NCBI GenBank assembly: GCA_964611035.1
Contig: CAZSWT010000001.1
Coordinates: 62,001 to 126,000 of the forward strand
Direction of reading: 5' to 3'
Length of the DNA stretch: 64,000 nt
Origin: B33-G16 sp964611035
GTDB lineage: Bacteria > Desulfobacterota > DSM-4660 > Desulfatiglandales > B25-G16
The stretch's first letter is position 1, and the number at the start of each line of letters is the position of its first letter. The notes beneath the pieces are model-generated. The model did not search any database and was not told the DNA's origin. It saw nothing but the letters and a program-made list of their open reading frames with translations. Below, one piece after another: positions 35,385 to 45,086 of the stretch. The position numbers were made by a program, and so were the translations under genes.

Positions 35385-38300
35385 ATGACAATATCTGAGT
35401 ATTTTGATCTTTTAACCAGCCCTCTTGAAGGAACAAACCTTATAGAAGCAAGTGCAGGTACAGGAAAAACCTATGCAATTGCTGGCCTGTTTCTCAGGCT
35501 TATCCTGGAGAAAAATCTTTCTATAAATGAGATACTTGTCGTCACCTTTACCGTTCCCGCCACAGAGGAATTGAAAGATAGGATTCGCATAAAGCTGCGC
35601 GAAGCTATAGAGGCATTTAATGGGGCAAGGATAGCGGATTCCTTTCTGATTAATCTGGTGAGAAGACATACGGACCCGAAGACTGCATTACAAAGCCTTG
35701 GGCAGGCGCTCAGGTCATTCGATCAGGCTGCCATATTCACTATACACGGGTTTTGCAGGAGAATATTGCATGAAAATGCCTTTGAAAGTGGCAGTCTATT
35801 TGATACCGAGCTGGTCACTGACCAGGAAAATCTCAAAAGGGAAATTGTTGATGATTTCTGGCGCACCCATTTCTACACTGCATCGTCCCTTTTTGTAAAC
35901 TATGCCATTAATAATAAATTCAACCCGGAAAATCTCCTTTCTCTTCTTGCCAATCGGGATGCTCAGCCATACCTAAAAATCATTCCCCAGGTTGAATCGC
36001 CTGACACCTCTACCCAGGAAAGGGGATTTCTAAATATTTTTAATAAAACTCGCAAGGCCTGGCAATCGTCAAGGGCAGAAGTTGAAAAGCTTCTTATGAA
36101 TGATGAAGGTCTCAATAGAAGCAAATACAGTAAGGCAAAGATTCCTGTCTGGATTCTGGGTATGGACGATGTTATGTCTACGAGAGTCAATAATCCCATA
36201 TTGTTTCAGAACTTTAAGAAATTCACCTCAAGCGAAATCAATGGGGCCGTAAAAAATCACCATATCCCCCCTACTCATCCTTTCTTTGAACTCTGTGAAA
36301 GACTGAGGGAAAAACAGGGGGAGCTTGAGAAGATTTTTAATCAGCGCCTTATGGGACTCAAAGTGGCGTTATTTCATTATGTGCACGATGAGCTTATCAA
36401 AAGAAAAAGGGATAAAAACATCCAGTTTTTTGATGATCTTCTTCTCAAGGTTTATCGAGCCCTTCAGGAAAAAGATGGAGAAGCACTTGCAAGAGCCATA
36501 AGTAATAAATTTAGGGCTGCCCTGATAGATGAATTCCAGGATACAGACCCTATTCAGTATGCCATTTTCAGGAAGATTTTTGGTACTGAAAAAAGCACCC
36601 TCTTTCTGATTGGTGATCCAAAGCAGGCCATATACAGTTTTCGTGGGGCTGATATTTTTGCCTATATGGACGCTGCAGGAGATGTGGAATCCAGATTCAC
36701 CTTGGGTGAGAACTGGCGATCCGAGCCCGATTTGATTGCCGCAATAAATACCATCTTTACCAAAGTAGACCGTCCCTTTATCTATGAGGAAATCCCATTT
36801 CAATCAGTCTCGCCAGCAGCAAACAAAAGCTCTGAATCTCTCATAATGGATGGGAAAATAGAATCACCTTTACAGCTTTGGTTTCTGGATGCCAGTAAGG
36901 TAGCGGAACCTGGAAAGGCTATGAACAAGGCGCAGGCACGAGAACTCATTTCCAAGGCTGTTGCAGATGAAATCTCACGACTTATCAATCGTGGTGCAAA
37001 AAATAGGGCTCTTATAGGAAAAAGACCCCTGAGCGAAGGAGATATTGCTGTTTTGGTGAGGACACACTATGAGGCACGCACCATGCAAAAAACCCTCTCA
37101 GCCCTAAATATTCCCAGCGTTCTTTATACTACAGAGAATCTCTTTGATTCCCATGAAGCCCTGGAGATGGAGCGAGTCATGGCTGGCATTAATGAGCCGA
37201 ATAATGATGGTCTCCTCAAGGCGGCCCTGACTACTGATATGATGGGTGTTAAAGGAGAAAAACTGGATGAGTTGATACAGGATCAAGCCGGATGGGAAGA
37301 GTGGCTTGTTAAATTTCGACACTATCATGACCTGTGGGGCAACCACGGCTTTATCCAGATGTTTCGGCACTTACTCGTACAAGAAAAAATCTTGACACGC
37401 CTCATGCCGTTGCCTGATGGGGAGCGGCGAAATACAAACTTGCTGCATCTGGCGGAAGTCCTGCATCAGACATCTATTGAAAGAAGGCTGTGCATGGCAG
37501 GCCTTCTGAAATGGCTCTCTGAACAAAGAGATCAAAGCACACCACGGTTAGATGAATACCAGCTGCGCTTAGAGAGTGATGAAAATGCTGTTAAACTGGT
37601 AACCATCCACAAGAGCAAGGGTCTTGAGTATCCGGTAGTGTTTTGTCCATTTGTATGGACTGGCTCCAAGATCAAGAAAAATAACCACCCCTTTACGTTT
37701 CATGATAGCCTCAACCACATGAGATTGACACTTGACCTTGGCTCTCCGGCCATGGATGAAAACAGGGTGTTTGCTGAAAAGGAACTGCTGGCTGAGAATC
37801 TTCGGCTCCTCTATGTGGCGTTAACACGGGCAAGAAACCGCTGTTATTTGGTGTGGGGTCGCGTTAGGGATGCTGAAACCTCCGCCCCAGCCTATCTTTT
37901 CCATCAGCAAGGATCATGGAAAGTAGAAAATGTTGTAAATAGTATTGAAGAAAGGCTTAAGAGTTTAAGCGATGAGGATATGCGAGCGGAATTGAAAATG
38001 CTCGTGGATAAGTCTGACGGGATAATCAGGCTTTCTGAGGTGCCGATGAAGGCAGGGGAAAAATATTCACCTCTACCGGACAAGAAGGTAGTACTGAGTT
38101 CTCACACATTTTCCGGGAATATAGATCGTCAGTGGCACATTTCAAGCTTTTCTTCTCTGATATCCGGCCAGCAGTACGGTGCAGAACTTGCCGACCATGA
38201 TGCAATAAACCCGCCCGCCTCGCCTGCCATCCGTCGCGCAGGGCCTGAGTCCCGCAGAGCGGGCAGGCCTCATATTTACAATCAAAAGTTTTTTGAAGAG

Positions 38301-39083
38301 CCAGTAATAGAAGAGGAGTCTTCAGGCATTTTTTCATTCCCCAGGGGCACAAAGGCAGGGACATGTCTGCACGATATATTCGAGCACCTCGATTTTGTGC
38401 AAAAAGATACCCCTGTAATTAAACAATTGATTGTCAGTAAACTAATTGAATATGGTTTTGAGCTTACATGGCAGAAAACCCTCTATGATATGATACACAA
38501 GGTGCTGTCTGTTCCACTTGAGCCGGAGAGAAATGATTTTACATTATCACACATACCGAGCCAGGATCGTCTTAATGAGCTGGAATTCTATTTCCCATTA
38601 AAGTCGATCTCTACAAAAAAACTAAACAATATATTTGCAGAATATGCTGGCCCCGAGCTTTCTGCAAACTTCCCGGACCATATCGAAAGACTGTATTTTA
38701 CACCTGTCAGAGGATTTATGAGGGGATTTATGGACATGGTCTTCCAGTTCCAGGGTCAATTCTACCTGGTTGACTGGAAATCAAATCTCCTTGGAAGCGG
38801 GCTCGAGTACTATGATCAAAAAGGCTTGGCCAAGGCCATGAAAGATGAGTTTTATAGTATCCAATGTCACATATACATCGTTGCCCTGAATCAATACCTT
38901 CGGCTACGCCTGCCGGGCTATACCTATGAAACGCATTTTGGAGGGGCCTACTATATATTTCTTCGAGGAGTGGATCCTAACAAGGGGACAGAATTTGGCA
39001 TTTATAGACAGAGGCCATCTGGAAAATTTATAAATAAACTTTGTGCAAACTTGATAGATGAGACAGGAATGGTTACACCGTGA
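35385..39083 (+). CDS. recB: exodeoxyribonuclease V beta subunit RecB
   Basis: UvrD-like helicase with C-terminal nuclease, 1232 residues from ATG 35385 (2 bases after the recC stop). Walker A EASAGTGKT is at 21-29, Walker B region LIDEFQDTDPIQY near 380, motif IV-VI region VTIHKSKGLEYPVVFCP near 740 and LLYVALTRARNRCY near 810. The nuclease core has GFMRGFMDMVFQ and YLVDWKSN near 1112-1131, with the key Asp and Lys. Residues about 942-962 are a Pro/Ala/Arg-rich insert coded by a GC-rich palindrome, lying in the linker between helicase and nuclease. It overlaps recD by 4 bases. Confidence 0.95.
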   Translation: MTISEYFDLLTSPLEGTNLIEASAGTGKTYAIAGLFLRLILEKNLSINEILVVTFTVPATEELKDRIRIKLREAIEAFNGARIADSFLINLVRRHTDPKTALQSLGQALRSFDQAAIFTIHGFCRRILHENAFESGSLFDTELVTDQENLKREIVDDFWRTHFYTASSLFVNYAINNKFNPENLLSLLANRDAQPYLKIIPQVESPDTSTQERGFLNIFNKTRKAWQSSRAEVEKLLMNDEGLNRSKYSKAKIPVWILGMDDVMSTRVNNPILFQNFKKFTSSEINGAVKNHHIPPTHPFFELCERLREKQGELEKIFNQRLMGLKVALFHYVHDELIKRKRDKNIQFFDDLLLKVYRALQEKDGEALARAISNKFRAALIDEFQDTDPIQYAIFRKIFGTEKSTLFLIGDPKQAIYSFRGADIFAYMDAAGDVESRFTLGENWRSEPDLIAAINTIFTKVDRPFIYEEIPFQSVSPAANKSSESLIMDGKIESPLQLWFLDASKVAEPGKAMNKAQARELISKAVADEISRLINRGAKNRALIGKRPLSEGDIAVLVRTHYEARTMQKTLSALNIPSVLYTTENLFDSHEALEMERVMAGINEPNNDGLLKAALTTDMMGVKGEKLDELIQDQAGWEEWLVKFRHYHDLWGNHGFIQMFRHLLVQEKILTRLMPLPDGERRNTNLLHLAEVLHQTSIERRLCMAGLLKWLSEQRDQSTPRLDEYQLRLESDENAVKLVTIHKSKGLEYPVVFCPFVWTGSKIKKNNHPFTFHDSLNHMRLTLDLGSPAMDENRVFAEKELLAENLRLLYVALTRARNRCYLVWGRVRDAETSAPAYLFHQQGSWKVENVVNSIEERLKSLSDEDMRAELKMLVDKSDGIIRLSEVPMKAGEKYSPLPDKKVVLSSHTFSGNIDRQWHISSFSSLISGQQYGAELADHDAINPPASPAIRRAGPESRRAGRPHIYNQKFFEEPVIEEESSGIFSFPRGTKAGTCLHDIFEHLDFVQKDTPVIKQLIVSKLIEYGFELTWQKTLYDMIHKVLSVPLEPERNDFTLSHIPSQDRLNELEFYFPLKSISTKKLNNIFAEYAGPELSANFPDHIERLYFTPVRGFMRGFMDMVFQFQGQFYLVDWKSNLLGSGLEYYDQKGLAKAMKDEFYSIQCHIYIVALNQYLRLRLPGYTYETHFGGAYYIFLRGVDPNKGTEFGIYRQRPSGKFINKLCANLIDETGMVTP
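38208..38270 (+). repeat. in-frame GC-rich palindromic insert within recB
   Basis: GCCTGCC (38222) pairs with GGCAGGC (38262), and GCAGGG with the later CCCGC run, within a 63-bp block far more GC-rich than the gene around it. It codes for NPPASPAIRRAGPESRRAGR without a stop. It resembles the intergenic GC-rich hairpins of this window. Confidence 0.7.
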
Positions 39084-40936
39084 AACAGGAACCCCTGTAT
39101 CGACTTTACGATAATGGAATACTCTCCGCACTTGACATCCATTTTTCAAGCTTTATATCAAGGCTTACTGGTGGAAATATTCCGGAGTTAGCCCTTGCAG
39201 CATCCCTTGTAAGTAGCTACACAAGACAAGGGCATGTATGCCTTGATCTTTCCAGCGTAGAGGGGAAAGAGTTGCTTAAGGGAGAGAATGGGATTGATCC
39301 TGTTGTATGCCCTGAGTTGAACAACTGGTGCAAACAACTTAGAAAAACTGGTGTGGTGGGAAATCCCGGAGAATACAAACCGCTGATTCTTGATGACCGC
39401 TCGAGGCTTTATCTGTTTCGTTACTGGGAGTATCAAGAAAAATTAGCAAACTCAATTAGGAGACGTGTAAGTGATACTACTGTGAAAAGCGATATTAGCC
39501 TTCTGAAAGAAGAATTAATACGGCTTTCCCCCTTAGACGAGGCAGAAGAGATTAACTGGCAGAGGGTAGCTGCCTTTACAGCGTTGATGAAAAGATTTTG
39601 TGTTATTTCCGGGGGACCTGGAACAGGTAAAACCTCGATCGTAGCAACAATACTTGCCCTTCTTCTTAAACAGGCCGAGCCAGAAAGGCTTAGAATAACC
39701 CTTATCGCTCCCACGGGAAAAGCCGCTGCAAAGTTGCAGGAGGCAATCAGAAGCACAAAAACAAAGCTCTCATGTCCGAACAGCATTAAGGATGAAATCC
39801 CGGAAGAGGCCTCCACCATACACCGGCTGCTCGGAACCATTCCGAACTCCCCCTATTTTCGCCATAATGCCAAAAATACACTGCCGGTTGATGTCGTGGT
39901 AGTGGATGAGGCTTCGATGGTAGACCTAGCTCTGATGTCCAAGCTTATCCAAGCTCTTCCGTTACAGGCCCGGATAATACTCTTAGGTGACAAGGACCAG
40001 CTCGCTTCAGTAGAGGCAGGCGCCGTTCTCGGTGATATATGTGATACCGGCACTGAACACAGTTTTTCACAGGACTTTTGCAAGGATTGTAAAGAAGTGA
40101 CCGGATATGCGATCCATCCACAACAAAATGGGACGCCTGGATCGGGGATTCGGGACTGCATTATCCAGCTTGAAAAAAACTATAGATTTGGCAATGATAG
40201 CGGTATTGGAGCGGTAAGTTACGCGGTAAATACAGGGGATGGTGATCGTGCAATAGAATGTATGAAAAGCGGAGTATATGGAGATATTACATGGAAAAAC
40301 CTTCCCCTACCAAACGATTTACCTCAGGTTATCAAGGCTACCATTATACAAGGGTATGGGGATTATTTACGGGCCAGGAATCCTTTTGAAGTTTTTCAGG
40401 TATTTGAGCGGTTTCGGATTCTTTGCGCCCTAAGGGAAGGCCCCTTTGGCGTAGCTGCTCTTAACACAGTAGCTGCGCAAATCCTCAAAGAGGAAAGGCT
40501 CATAAACCCAGACAGGAGATGGTATCCAGGCCGTCCGGTGCTGATTACAAAAAATGACTACACACTACGATTATTTAATGGCGATATGGGAATAGTCCTG
40601 TCAGATCCCAGTGTAAATAATGAACTCCGCGTTTTTTTTCCAGCCTCAGATGGTACATTAAAAAAGTTTCATCCATTCCGACTGCCTGAACACGAAACCG
40701 TCTATGCCATGACTGTTCACAAAAGCCAGGGATCAGAGTTTGACAAAGTGCTTCTGGTCTTGCCTGACAGGGAATCTCCAGTGCTGACACGGGAACTCAT
40801 CTACACAAGTATCACCCGTGCTAAGGAGAACGTTGAGATATGGGGGAATGAGAACGTTTTTCGTTTTGCTGTCTCCCGATATATCGAGCGTACCTCAGGG
40901 CTGCGTGATGCGCTGTGGAGGAAAAAAAAGGGTTAG
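39080..40936 (+). CDS. recD: exodeoxyribonuclease V alpha subunit RecD
   Basis: 618-residue SF1B 5'-3' helicase. Walker A ISGGPGTGKTSIVATIL (about 175-191), Walker B VVVDEASMVDLAL (about 272), ILLGDKDQLASVEAGAVLGD (about 296) and motif VI-type TVHKSQGSEFDKVLLVLP (about 544). It starts at GTG, overlapping the recB TGA by 4 bases, which implies translational coupling. The stop codon TAG lies inside the terminator hairpin of the opposing tRNA gene, so the convergent unit is very compact. Confidence 0.95.
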   Translation: MKQEPLYRLYDNGILSALDIHFSSFISRLTGGNIPELALAASLVSSYTRQGHVCLDLSSVEGKELLKGENGIDPVVCPELNNWCKQLRKTGVVGNPGEYKPLILDDRSRLYLFRYWEYQEKLANSIRRRVSDTTVKSDISLLKEELIRLSPLDEAEEINWQRVAAFTALMKRFCVISGGPGTGKTSIVATILALLLKQAEPERLRITLIAPTGKAAAKLQEAIRSTKTKLSCPNSIKDEIPEEASTIHRLLGTIPNSPYFRHNAKNTLPVDVVVVDEASMVDLALMSKLIQALPLQARIILLGDKDQLASVEAGAVLGDICDTGTEHSFSQDFCKDCKEVTGYAIHPQQNGTPGSGIRDCIIQLEKNYRFGNDSGIGAVSYAVNTGDGDRAIECMKSGVYGDITWKNLPLPNDLPQVIKATIIQGYGDYLRARNPFEVFQVFERFRILCALREGPFGVAALNTVAAQILKEERLINPDRRWYPGRPVLITKNDYTLRLFNGDMGIVLSDPSVNNELRVFFPASDGTLKKFHPFRLPEHETVYAMTVHKSQGSEFDKVLLVLPDRESPVLTRELIYTSITRAKENVEIWGNENVFRFAVSRYIERTSGLRDALWRKKKG

Positions 40937-40953
40937 CCAATATCGGCTAACCC
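40922..40953 (-). terminator. terminator of the initiator tRNA gene, overlapping the recD end
   Basis: GGGTTAGCC and GGCTAACCC (40930-40938, 40945-40953) form a 9-bp perfect hairpin with loop AATATC. On the minus strand it is followed by T8 (40922-40929). It may also stop recD transcription on the plus strand, where the downstream tract is only TTCACTTTTCTT. Confidence 0.85.
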
Positions 40954-40964
40954 TTCACTTTTCT

Positions 40965-41041
<77 letters not shown>

Positions 41042-41055
41042 TCATATAATTTATA

Positions 41056-41083
41056 ATTATAACCTTAATTTACATTTAGTCAA
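41056..41083 (-). promoter_or_regulatory. promoter of the initiator tRNA-Met gene
   Basis: On the minus strand TTGACT (41083-41078), a 16-bp spacer and a perfect TATAAT (41061-41056), ending 14 bases before the tRNA 5' end. Confidence 0.75.
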
Positions 41084-41130
41084 ACAAAAACTTATTGAAA
41101 TTTTGTAAACCTATCAGGAATTTCACCAAC

Positions 41131-42045
41131 TCATGGTCTGGGATGATATTTTTCATGAATCTCTTTTAATCTTTCCCCTGTAACATGGGTATATATTTGT
41201 GTGGTGGATATATCAGCATGACCTAACATTATCTGAACTGATCTAAGATCAGCCCCTCCTTCCAGGAGATGGGTGGCAAATGAATGCCTTACTGTGTGGG
41301 GAGTAACACTCTTAGTGATTCCAGCCATCAGGGCATATTTTTTGATAATCTTCCATAATCCCTGTCTTGTTATAGGACTCCCTCTGCTGTTAAGAAAAAT
41401 ATATGATCCGCCTGCGGCGTATCTTTTTTTTAACAAAGTTGTCCTGCTGTTGGATAAATAATCTTTTAGAGAATCCACAGCCTTACTCCCCATTGGAACG
41501 ATTCTTTCCTTGGAGCCCTTCCCTATTGTCCTGATAGAGCCGACTTCAAGATTAACATTATACATCGTAAGATCTATCAATTCAGTAACCCGTAACCCAG
41601 TAGCATATAAGACCTCCACTATGGCCTTATCCCTTTTACCCAGTGCTGTCGTTATATCTGGCTGCATAAGAAGGGAATCCATCTCATCCCTGCTTAAAAC
41701 ATCAGGTAAATGTTGATACATCTTTGGTATACCCAATAACCTGGCCGGATTAGATTTAATAGTTCCTTCGGATACCAAAAAACGGTAAAACATTCTTATG
41801 GAAACAAGACACCTGGCCATGGATGTGGGTGATAGTTTAGTATTTTGTTCAACTATAAAGGATGTCAAATCCTCCTGGCTAATGTGGATAGGGGAAATTC
41901 CTTTCTGCTTTAAGAAATCAAAAAATTTGATAAGATCATGACTATAGGCCACAATCGTATTCGTAGACAAACCTCTCTCAACCCTAAGTTGATTAATAAA
42001 CTGATCTAATAACTGATTTTCAGAATAGTTTTTGCCTAAAAGCAT
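41131..42045 (-). CDS. xerD: tyrosine recombinase XerD-like
   Basis: 304 residues with the complete catalytic set: Arg in ATGLRVTELIDL (about 150), Lys in GKGSKERIVPMG (about 174), HTVRHSFATHLLEGG (about 247-261), GHADISTTQIYTHV (His about 270, Tyr about 279). Since XerC is at 16140, this is the probable XerD partner for chromosome dimer resolution. A mobile integrase for the accessory region to its right is less likely, given the standard Xer length and N-terminal domain. It is 12 bp downstream of the peptidase gene, in one operon. Confidence 0.85.
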   Translation of the reverse strand: MLLGKNYSENQLLDQFINQLRVERGLSTNTIVAYSHDLIKFFDFLKQKGISPIHISQEDLTSFIVEQNTKLSPTSMARCLVSIRMFYRFLVSEGTIKSNPARLLGIPKMYQHLPDVLSRDEMDSLLMQPDITTALGKRDKAIVEVLYATGLRVTELIDLTMYNVNLEVGSIRTIGKGSKERIVPMGSKAVDSLKDYLSNSRTTLLKKRYAAGGSYIFLNSRGSPITRQGLWKIIKKYALMAGITKSVTPHTVRHSFATHLLEGGADLRSVQIMLGHADISTTQIYTHVTGERLKEIHEKYHPRP

Positions 42046-42057
42046 GGTCCATCTTCC

Positions 42058-43170
42058 CTAAAAAAAATAAAAATTCTTGTTTGTTGTTAAAATCCTTGCG
42101 CCATCCCCTTCAAGTAAAACCATTTCCTCCAAACGGACACCACCCTTTCCTAGTATATATATCCCTGGCTCGATAGTAAACACCATCCCCTCTTTTAATA
42201 CCTCTGGCTTAAGTGGTCCAACAAAAGGCCTCTCATGAGGAGCCATGCCAATCCCATGACCAAGAGAGTGACCAAAAAAATCACCAAATCCAGCATTTTT
42301 TATAACATCTCTGGCAATGGAGTCTGCCTCATCGCTTTTCATTCCGGGTCTTACAGACTCTAATGCGAACACTTGTGCCTTGCGAACTACCTTGTAGATC
42401 TCTTTAAAATCTGATGGGGGATTCCCTAAAAAAACGGTCCTGGTCATATCTGAACAGTAACCATCAACTTTTGCACCTACATCGAGAATTATCGGTTCGC
42501 CCTCCCCTATTCTTCTTTCTGCAGGCACTGCATGAGGCAAGGCGCCATTTGGACCGGATGCTACGATAGGTGGGAAGGCAGCGCCATCAGCTCCCTGTTC
42601 TCGTATCAGGGTCTCAATTTTCCATGCTATATCCTTTTCAAGCTGACCGGGGATTAATTCATCAATTACCTTGGCAAGAACATCTCCCATAAGCTGCGCG
42701 GATCTGCTTAACATATCAACTTCTTCTGGCCCCTTAATCTCCCTTATCTCTTCAACTGGATTGGAAAGCGGGATAAGCTCAACTGGCGGAGAATATTGAG
42801 TTACCTTTTCTTTTACCTTTTGATAGAGATCCCAGATCAGGTACCCTCCTTCAAACCCCAATCTTCGCGTATTTAAACGGTCAAAAATCTCTGGTAATAT
42901 ATCGATTAAGCTCTTCTTATGAGTTACGACCTCAAAACCAACCACTTCTTGCTGTGCCTGGATTGTATATCTTGAATCTGTGACCAAAAGAGCTTGGTCC
43001 AGGGTTATAAACAGACAGCCTGATGACTCATCTAATTGTCCATCAGCGGCCTTAAAGCCAGAGAGATAACGGCGATTTTCAGGCTGGATAATCCATATGG
43101 TATCCACTCCAAGACTATCAAACTTACTCCTTAATAATTTCAAACGATTCTCAAAAATAACGTTGTTCAT
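42058..43170 (-). CDS. Xaa-Pro aminopeptidase, M24B family
   Basis: 370-residue PepP/PepQ-type dinuclear metallopeptidase. The creatinase-like N-terminal domain (1-130) precedes the pita-bread catalytic domain with metal ligands in ILDVGAKVDGYCSDMTRTV (two Asp), HSLGHGIGMAPHE (His), FTIEPGIYI (Glu) and VRLEEMVLL (Glu). It removes N-terminal residues before proline, in the cytoplasm. It precedes the xerD-like gene by 12 bp on the same strand. Confidence 0.93.
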   Translation of the reverse strand: MNNVIFENRLKLLRSKFDSLGVDTIWIIQPENRRYLSGFKAADGQLDESSGCLFITLDQALLVTDSRYTIQAQQEVVGFEVVTHKKSLIDILPEIFDRLNTRRLGFEGGYLIWDLYQKVKEKVTQYSPPVELIPLSNPVEEIREIKGPEEVDMLSRSAQLMGDVLAKVIDELIPGQLEKDIAWKIETLIREQGADGAAFPPIVASGPNGALPHAVPAERRIGEGEPIILDVGAKVDGYCSDMTRTVFLGNPPSDFKEIYKVVRKAQVFALESVRPGMKSDEADSIARDVIKNAGFGDFFGHSLGHGIGMAPHERPFVGPLKPEVLKEGMVFTIEPGIYILGKGGVRLEEMVLLEGDGARILTTNKNFYFF

Positions 43171-43379
43171 GTTAATTTACCTAACCTGGTCAAGAGAATT
43201 ATCCTGCCAACTCTGCCCATTATCATGAGCGCTCGCGCAAGATAGACAGAGTGATCCTGAGAGCTATCCTTAAGACTATTATTCAACAGTGATCGAGTGA
43301 AAAAAATCTGTGTTTGAGAGCAGTAGTGAAACTCCCAGAATGTGGAATGAAATTTTGAGGGTACAGGAACGAACAAACT

Positions 43380-43565
43380 TTACTCTTCTGGCTTAGCTTC
43401 GGTTTTTACTTCTGGCACCTGGATTTCATCTTTAATTTTATTCATCTCCTCATAAACATTCCGTAAGACGTTGGCCACAGCCTGAGAGGAACCGCCCCGT
43501 GCAAATTCCTTAGCGATAATTACTGCATGCTTCAATGATTCTTCTTTTTGAGCTCTTGTAGGCAT
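43380..43565 (-). CDS. small conserved hypothetical protein
   Basis: 61 residues, helical, starting MPTRAQKEESLKHAVIIAKE and ending in an acidic/Pro tail (VPEVKTEAKPEE). An AAAAAAGGAG ribosome binding site lies 7 bases before the ATG, which supports expression. I do not recognise a named family. It lies about 210 bp upstream of the peptidase gene on the same strand. Confidence 0.65.
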   Translation of the reverse strand: MPTRAQKEESLKHAVIIAKEFARGGSSQAVANVLRNVYEEMNKIKDEIQVPEVKTEAKPEE

Positions 43566-43633
43566 GTCAAATCTCCTTTTTTAGGATTAAAGGTTTACTT
43601 CCTGTATTTCTTTTTATATTTCATTTTTTAATC

Positions 43634-43734
43634 CCTGGCCCAGACCTGGTTTAGCAGTACTTTTCATAGAATCCCTGGGCATAGTGTTTATTAGAACTGT
43701 TTTAAAGAGCACGTTACGTCGCACCAGGGCAGGC
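43634..43734 (+). repeat. CCTGGCCCAG/CAGGGCAGGC element, copy 1
   Basis: Begins CCTGGCCCAGACCTGG and ends CACCAGGGCAGGC, 101 bp, the same length as the copy at 58212. The interior differs from the other copies. Confidence 0.8.
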
Positions 43735-43737
43735 TTG

Positions 43738-43776
43738 AACCCCGCCTGTCCCGATATAATCGGGGCGGGCAGGCGT
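43738..43776 (+). repeat. GC-rich REP-like hairpin
   Basis: CCCCGCCTGTCCCGATATAA then TCGGGGCGGGCAGGCG: CCCGAT/ATCGGG and GCCTG/CAGGC arms. Nearly the same sequence is at 55878-55910. Confidence 0.75.
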
Positions 43777-44092
43777 AAACCCTTGAACTTTGAACCCGAC
43801 TATTTACAAGATATCTTAAACAATTTGATCAGTATCGGCAAGCCAAATTAATCCTGAGGTGTTATCGTACCAATCCCTGATTCTATTTTTCATGACAGAG
43901 ATTTTTGTCACGAGAAACTTGTAAAAAAAAGATATACACCGCATTCTTCTATTTAAAGTTTTGTGGAGGGTGTTAGTCCGCCCCATAAATTCACTTATAT
44001 CGATTCGAAAGATTCAAAAGCTGGCCTGACCATTTACTTTTAGGATTAAGCAGTTAAAGAATTCCTCGTATCTGCATTTAACCAAATATCCA

Positions 44093-44121
44093 TTGACAGC
44101 CAACTGCAATTCAGGCATAAT
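44093..44121 (+). promoter_or_regulatory. promoter of the PIN toxin-antitoxin operon
   Basis: TTGACA at 44093-44098, a 17-bp spacer and CATAAT at 44116-44121; the first gene starts 87 bases later. Confidence 0.7.
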
Positions 44122-44207
44122 TTCAACAATAAAATCATAACTATTTTAGTTTTTTACATTTTACCTTGAAAGCTTAACGCAAAGATCCATAACGGAAAAA
44201 TAGAAAA

Positions 44208-44438
44208 ATGCCCTCAACCATCCTTGATAACGTTAAAGGAAGTGATCTTCCCAAGGTATTGGCGGACAGAATAGATATCAGACCTGATAAAACCTATACT
44301 GTCATAATTCAGCCCCAGGAGGAGCGCCAGACCCTTAAAAAAATAATGTCGAAGATAAGCCGCAACGCCAAAGCCCGTGGTATGACACCTGATGTTCCGG
44401 AAAACATTCTCGGCGAAACAGTCAGCCACATTCTATGA
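44208..44438 (+). CDS. putative antitoxin of the PIN-domain toxin
   Basis: 76 residues; ADRIDIRPDKTYTVIIQPQE suggests a beta-strand DNA-binding start, followed by a helical tail KKIMSKISRNAKARG. It is directly upstream of a PIN toxin gene (13 bp), with its own near-consensus promoter. The assignment as antitoxin rests on size and position; I cannot name the fold. Confidence 0.65.
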   Translation: MPSTILDNVKGSDLPKVLADRIDIRPDKTYTVIIQPQEERQTLKKIMSKISRNAKARGMTPDVPENILGETVSHIL

Positions 44439-44451
44439 AGGTATATGCTAA

Positions 44452-44859
44452 TTGCGCTTAGTTTATGATACAAATATTATCATAAGCGCCTTGCTTTTTG
44501 AAGGCTCAAAGCCAGCAAAAGCATTTGATATTGGTATTAATCAGAAAGCTATTCTTTTTTCTTCATCCACCTTTACCGAATTAGAAGAAGTTCTGTCACG
44601 AAACAAATTTGATCAGTATATCTCACATGAAGAGCGGAAGCAGTTCCTAACCAGCTACATCCTTGACTCAACACCTGTTGAAATCAATGAAACAATATCA
44701 GAATGCCGAGATCCTCAAGACAACAAGTTTTTGGAATTTGCTGTCTCCGGTAAAGCCGATTTCATAATTTCCGGTGATAAAGATTTACTTATTCTAAATC
44801 CCTTTCGCAATATCCAAATATTGACACCGGATATCTTCCTCAAAATTCATCCCAAGTAA
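44452..44859 (+). CDS. PIN-domain toxin (COG1569-type ribonuclease)
   Basis: 135 residues. The PIN acidic residues are Asp in LVYDTNIIISAL (about 6), Glu in TFTELEEVLSR (about 45) and the DPQDNKFLEFAVSGKADFII and SGDKDLL block (about 87-115). It matches the putative toxin-antitoxin PIN family that starts RLVYDTNI(I/V)ISAL. The start is TTG at 44452, 13 bp after the antitoxin stop, with AAGG upstream. It probably acts as an RNase held in check by the preceding protein. Confidence 0.85.
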   Translation: MRLVYDTNIIISALLFEGSKPAKAFDIGINQKAILFSSSTFTELEEVLSRNKFDQYISHEERKQFLTSYILDSTPVEINETISECRDPQDNKFLEFAVSGKADFIISGDKDLLILNPFRNIQILTPDIFLKIHPK

Positions 44860-44870
44860 GCATTTTATGC

Positions 44871-45014
44871 CTTGATCCCTCAGTTTCCAATTCCTATTAT
44901 TATGAAAGGGTTAAAGAACGAAAGGATACAACAATCAAATCTTGGAAAGAGGCGCTTTCTCAATATTTAGAGTGGCTTAGAGATAATGAGATTATCTCTG
45001 CGCAGCAACTATGA
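44871..45014 (+). pseudogene. start-less coding fragment after the PIN toxin
   Basis: A 47-codon frame ending at TGA 45012-45014 reads LDPSVSNSYYYERVKERKDT then IKSWKEALSQYLEWLRDNEI, clearly protein-like. No ATG, GTG or TTG start is available in this frame. It is likely the C-terminal remnant of a lost accessory gene. Confidence 0.45.
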
Positions 45015-45086
45015 GAAGGTATGGACTTCGAGAAGAAAAATCTGGGGCTCATCTGCAAAATATCTTGACCGGTGATTCAATAATTT

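Larger units (their letters stand above)
43566..44207 (+). other. repeat-bearing intergenic region at the edge of the accessory segment
   Basis: It carries the 101-bp element (43634-43734), a GC-rich hairpin just after it (43738-43776) and the promoter of the PIN toxin-antitoxin unit (44093-44121). No coding frame is convincing. Confidence 0.6.

Noticed and set aside
41131..42045. XerD-like gene as the integrase of the accessory island
   Set aside because: It has standard Xer length, forms an operon with a housekeeping peptidase and complements the XerC at 16140; there is no sign that it belongs to the island.
43167..43376. 69-codon minus-strand frame upstream of the Xaa-Pro peptidase
   Set aside because: Low-complexity hydrophobic/basic content, no ribosome binding site, and it merely overlaps the start of the peptidase gene by 4 bases.
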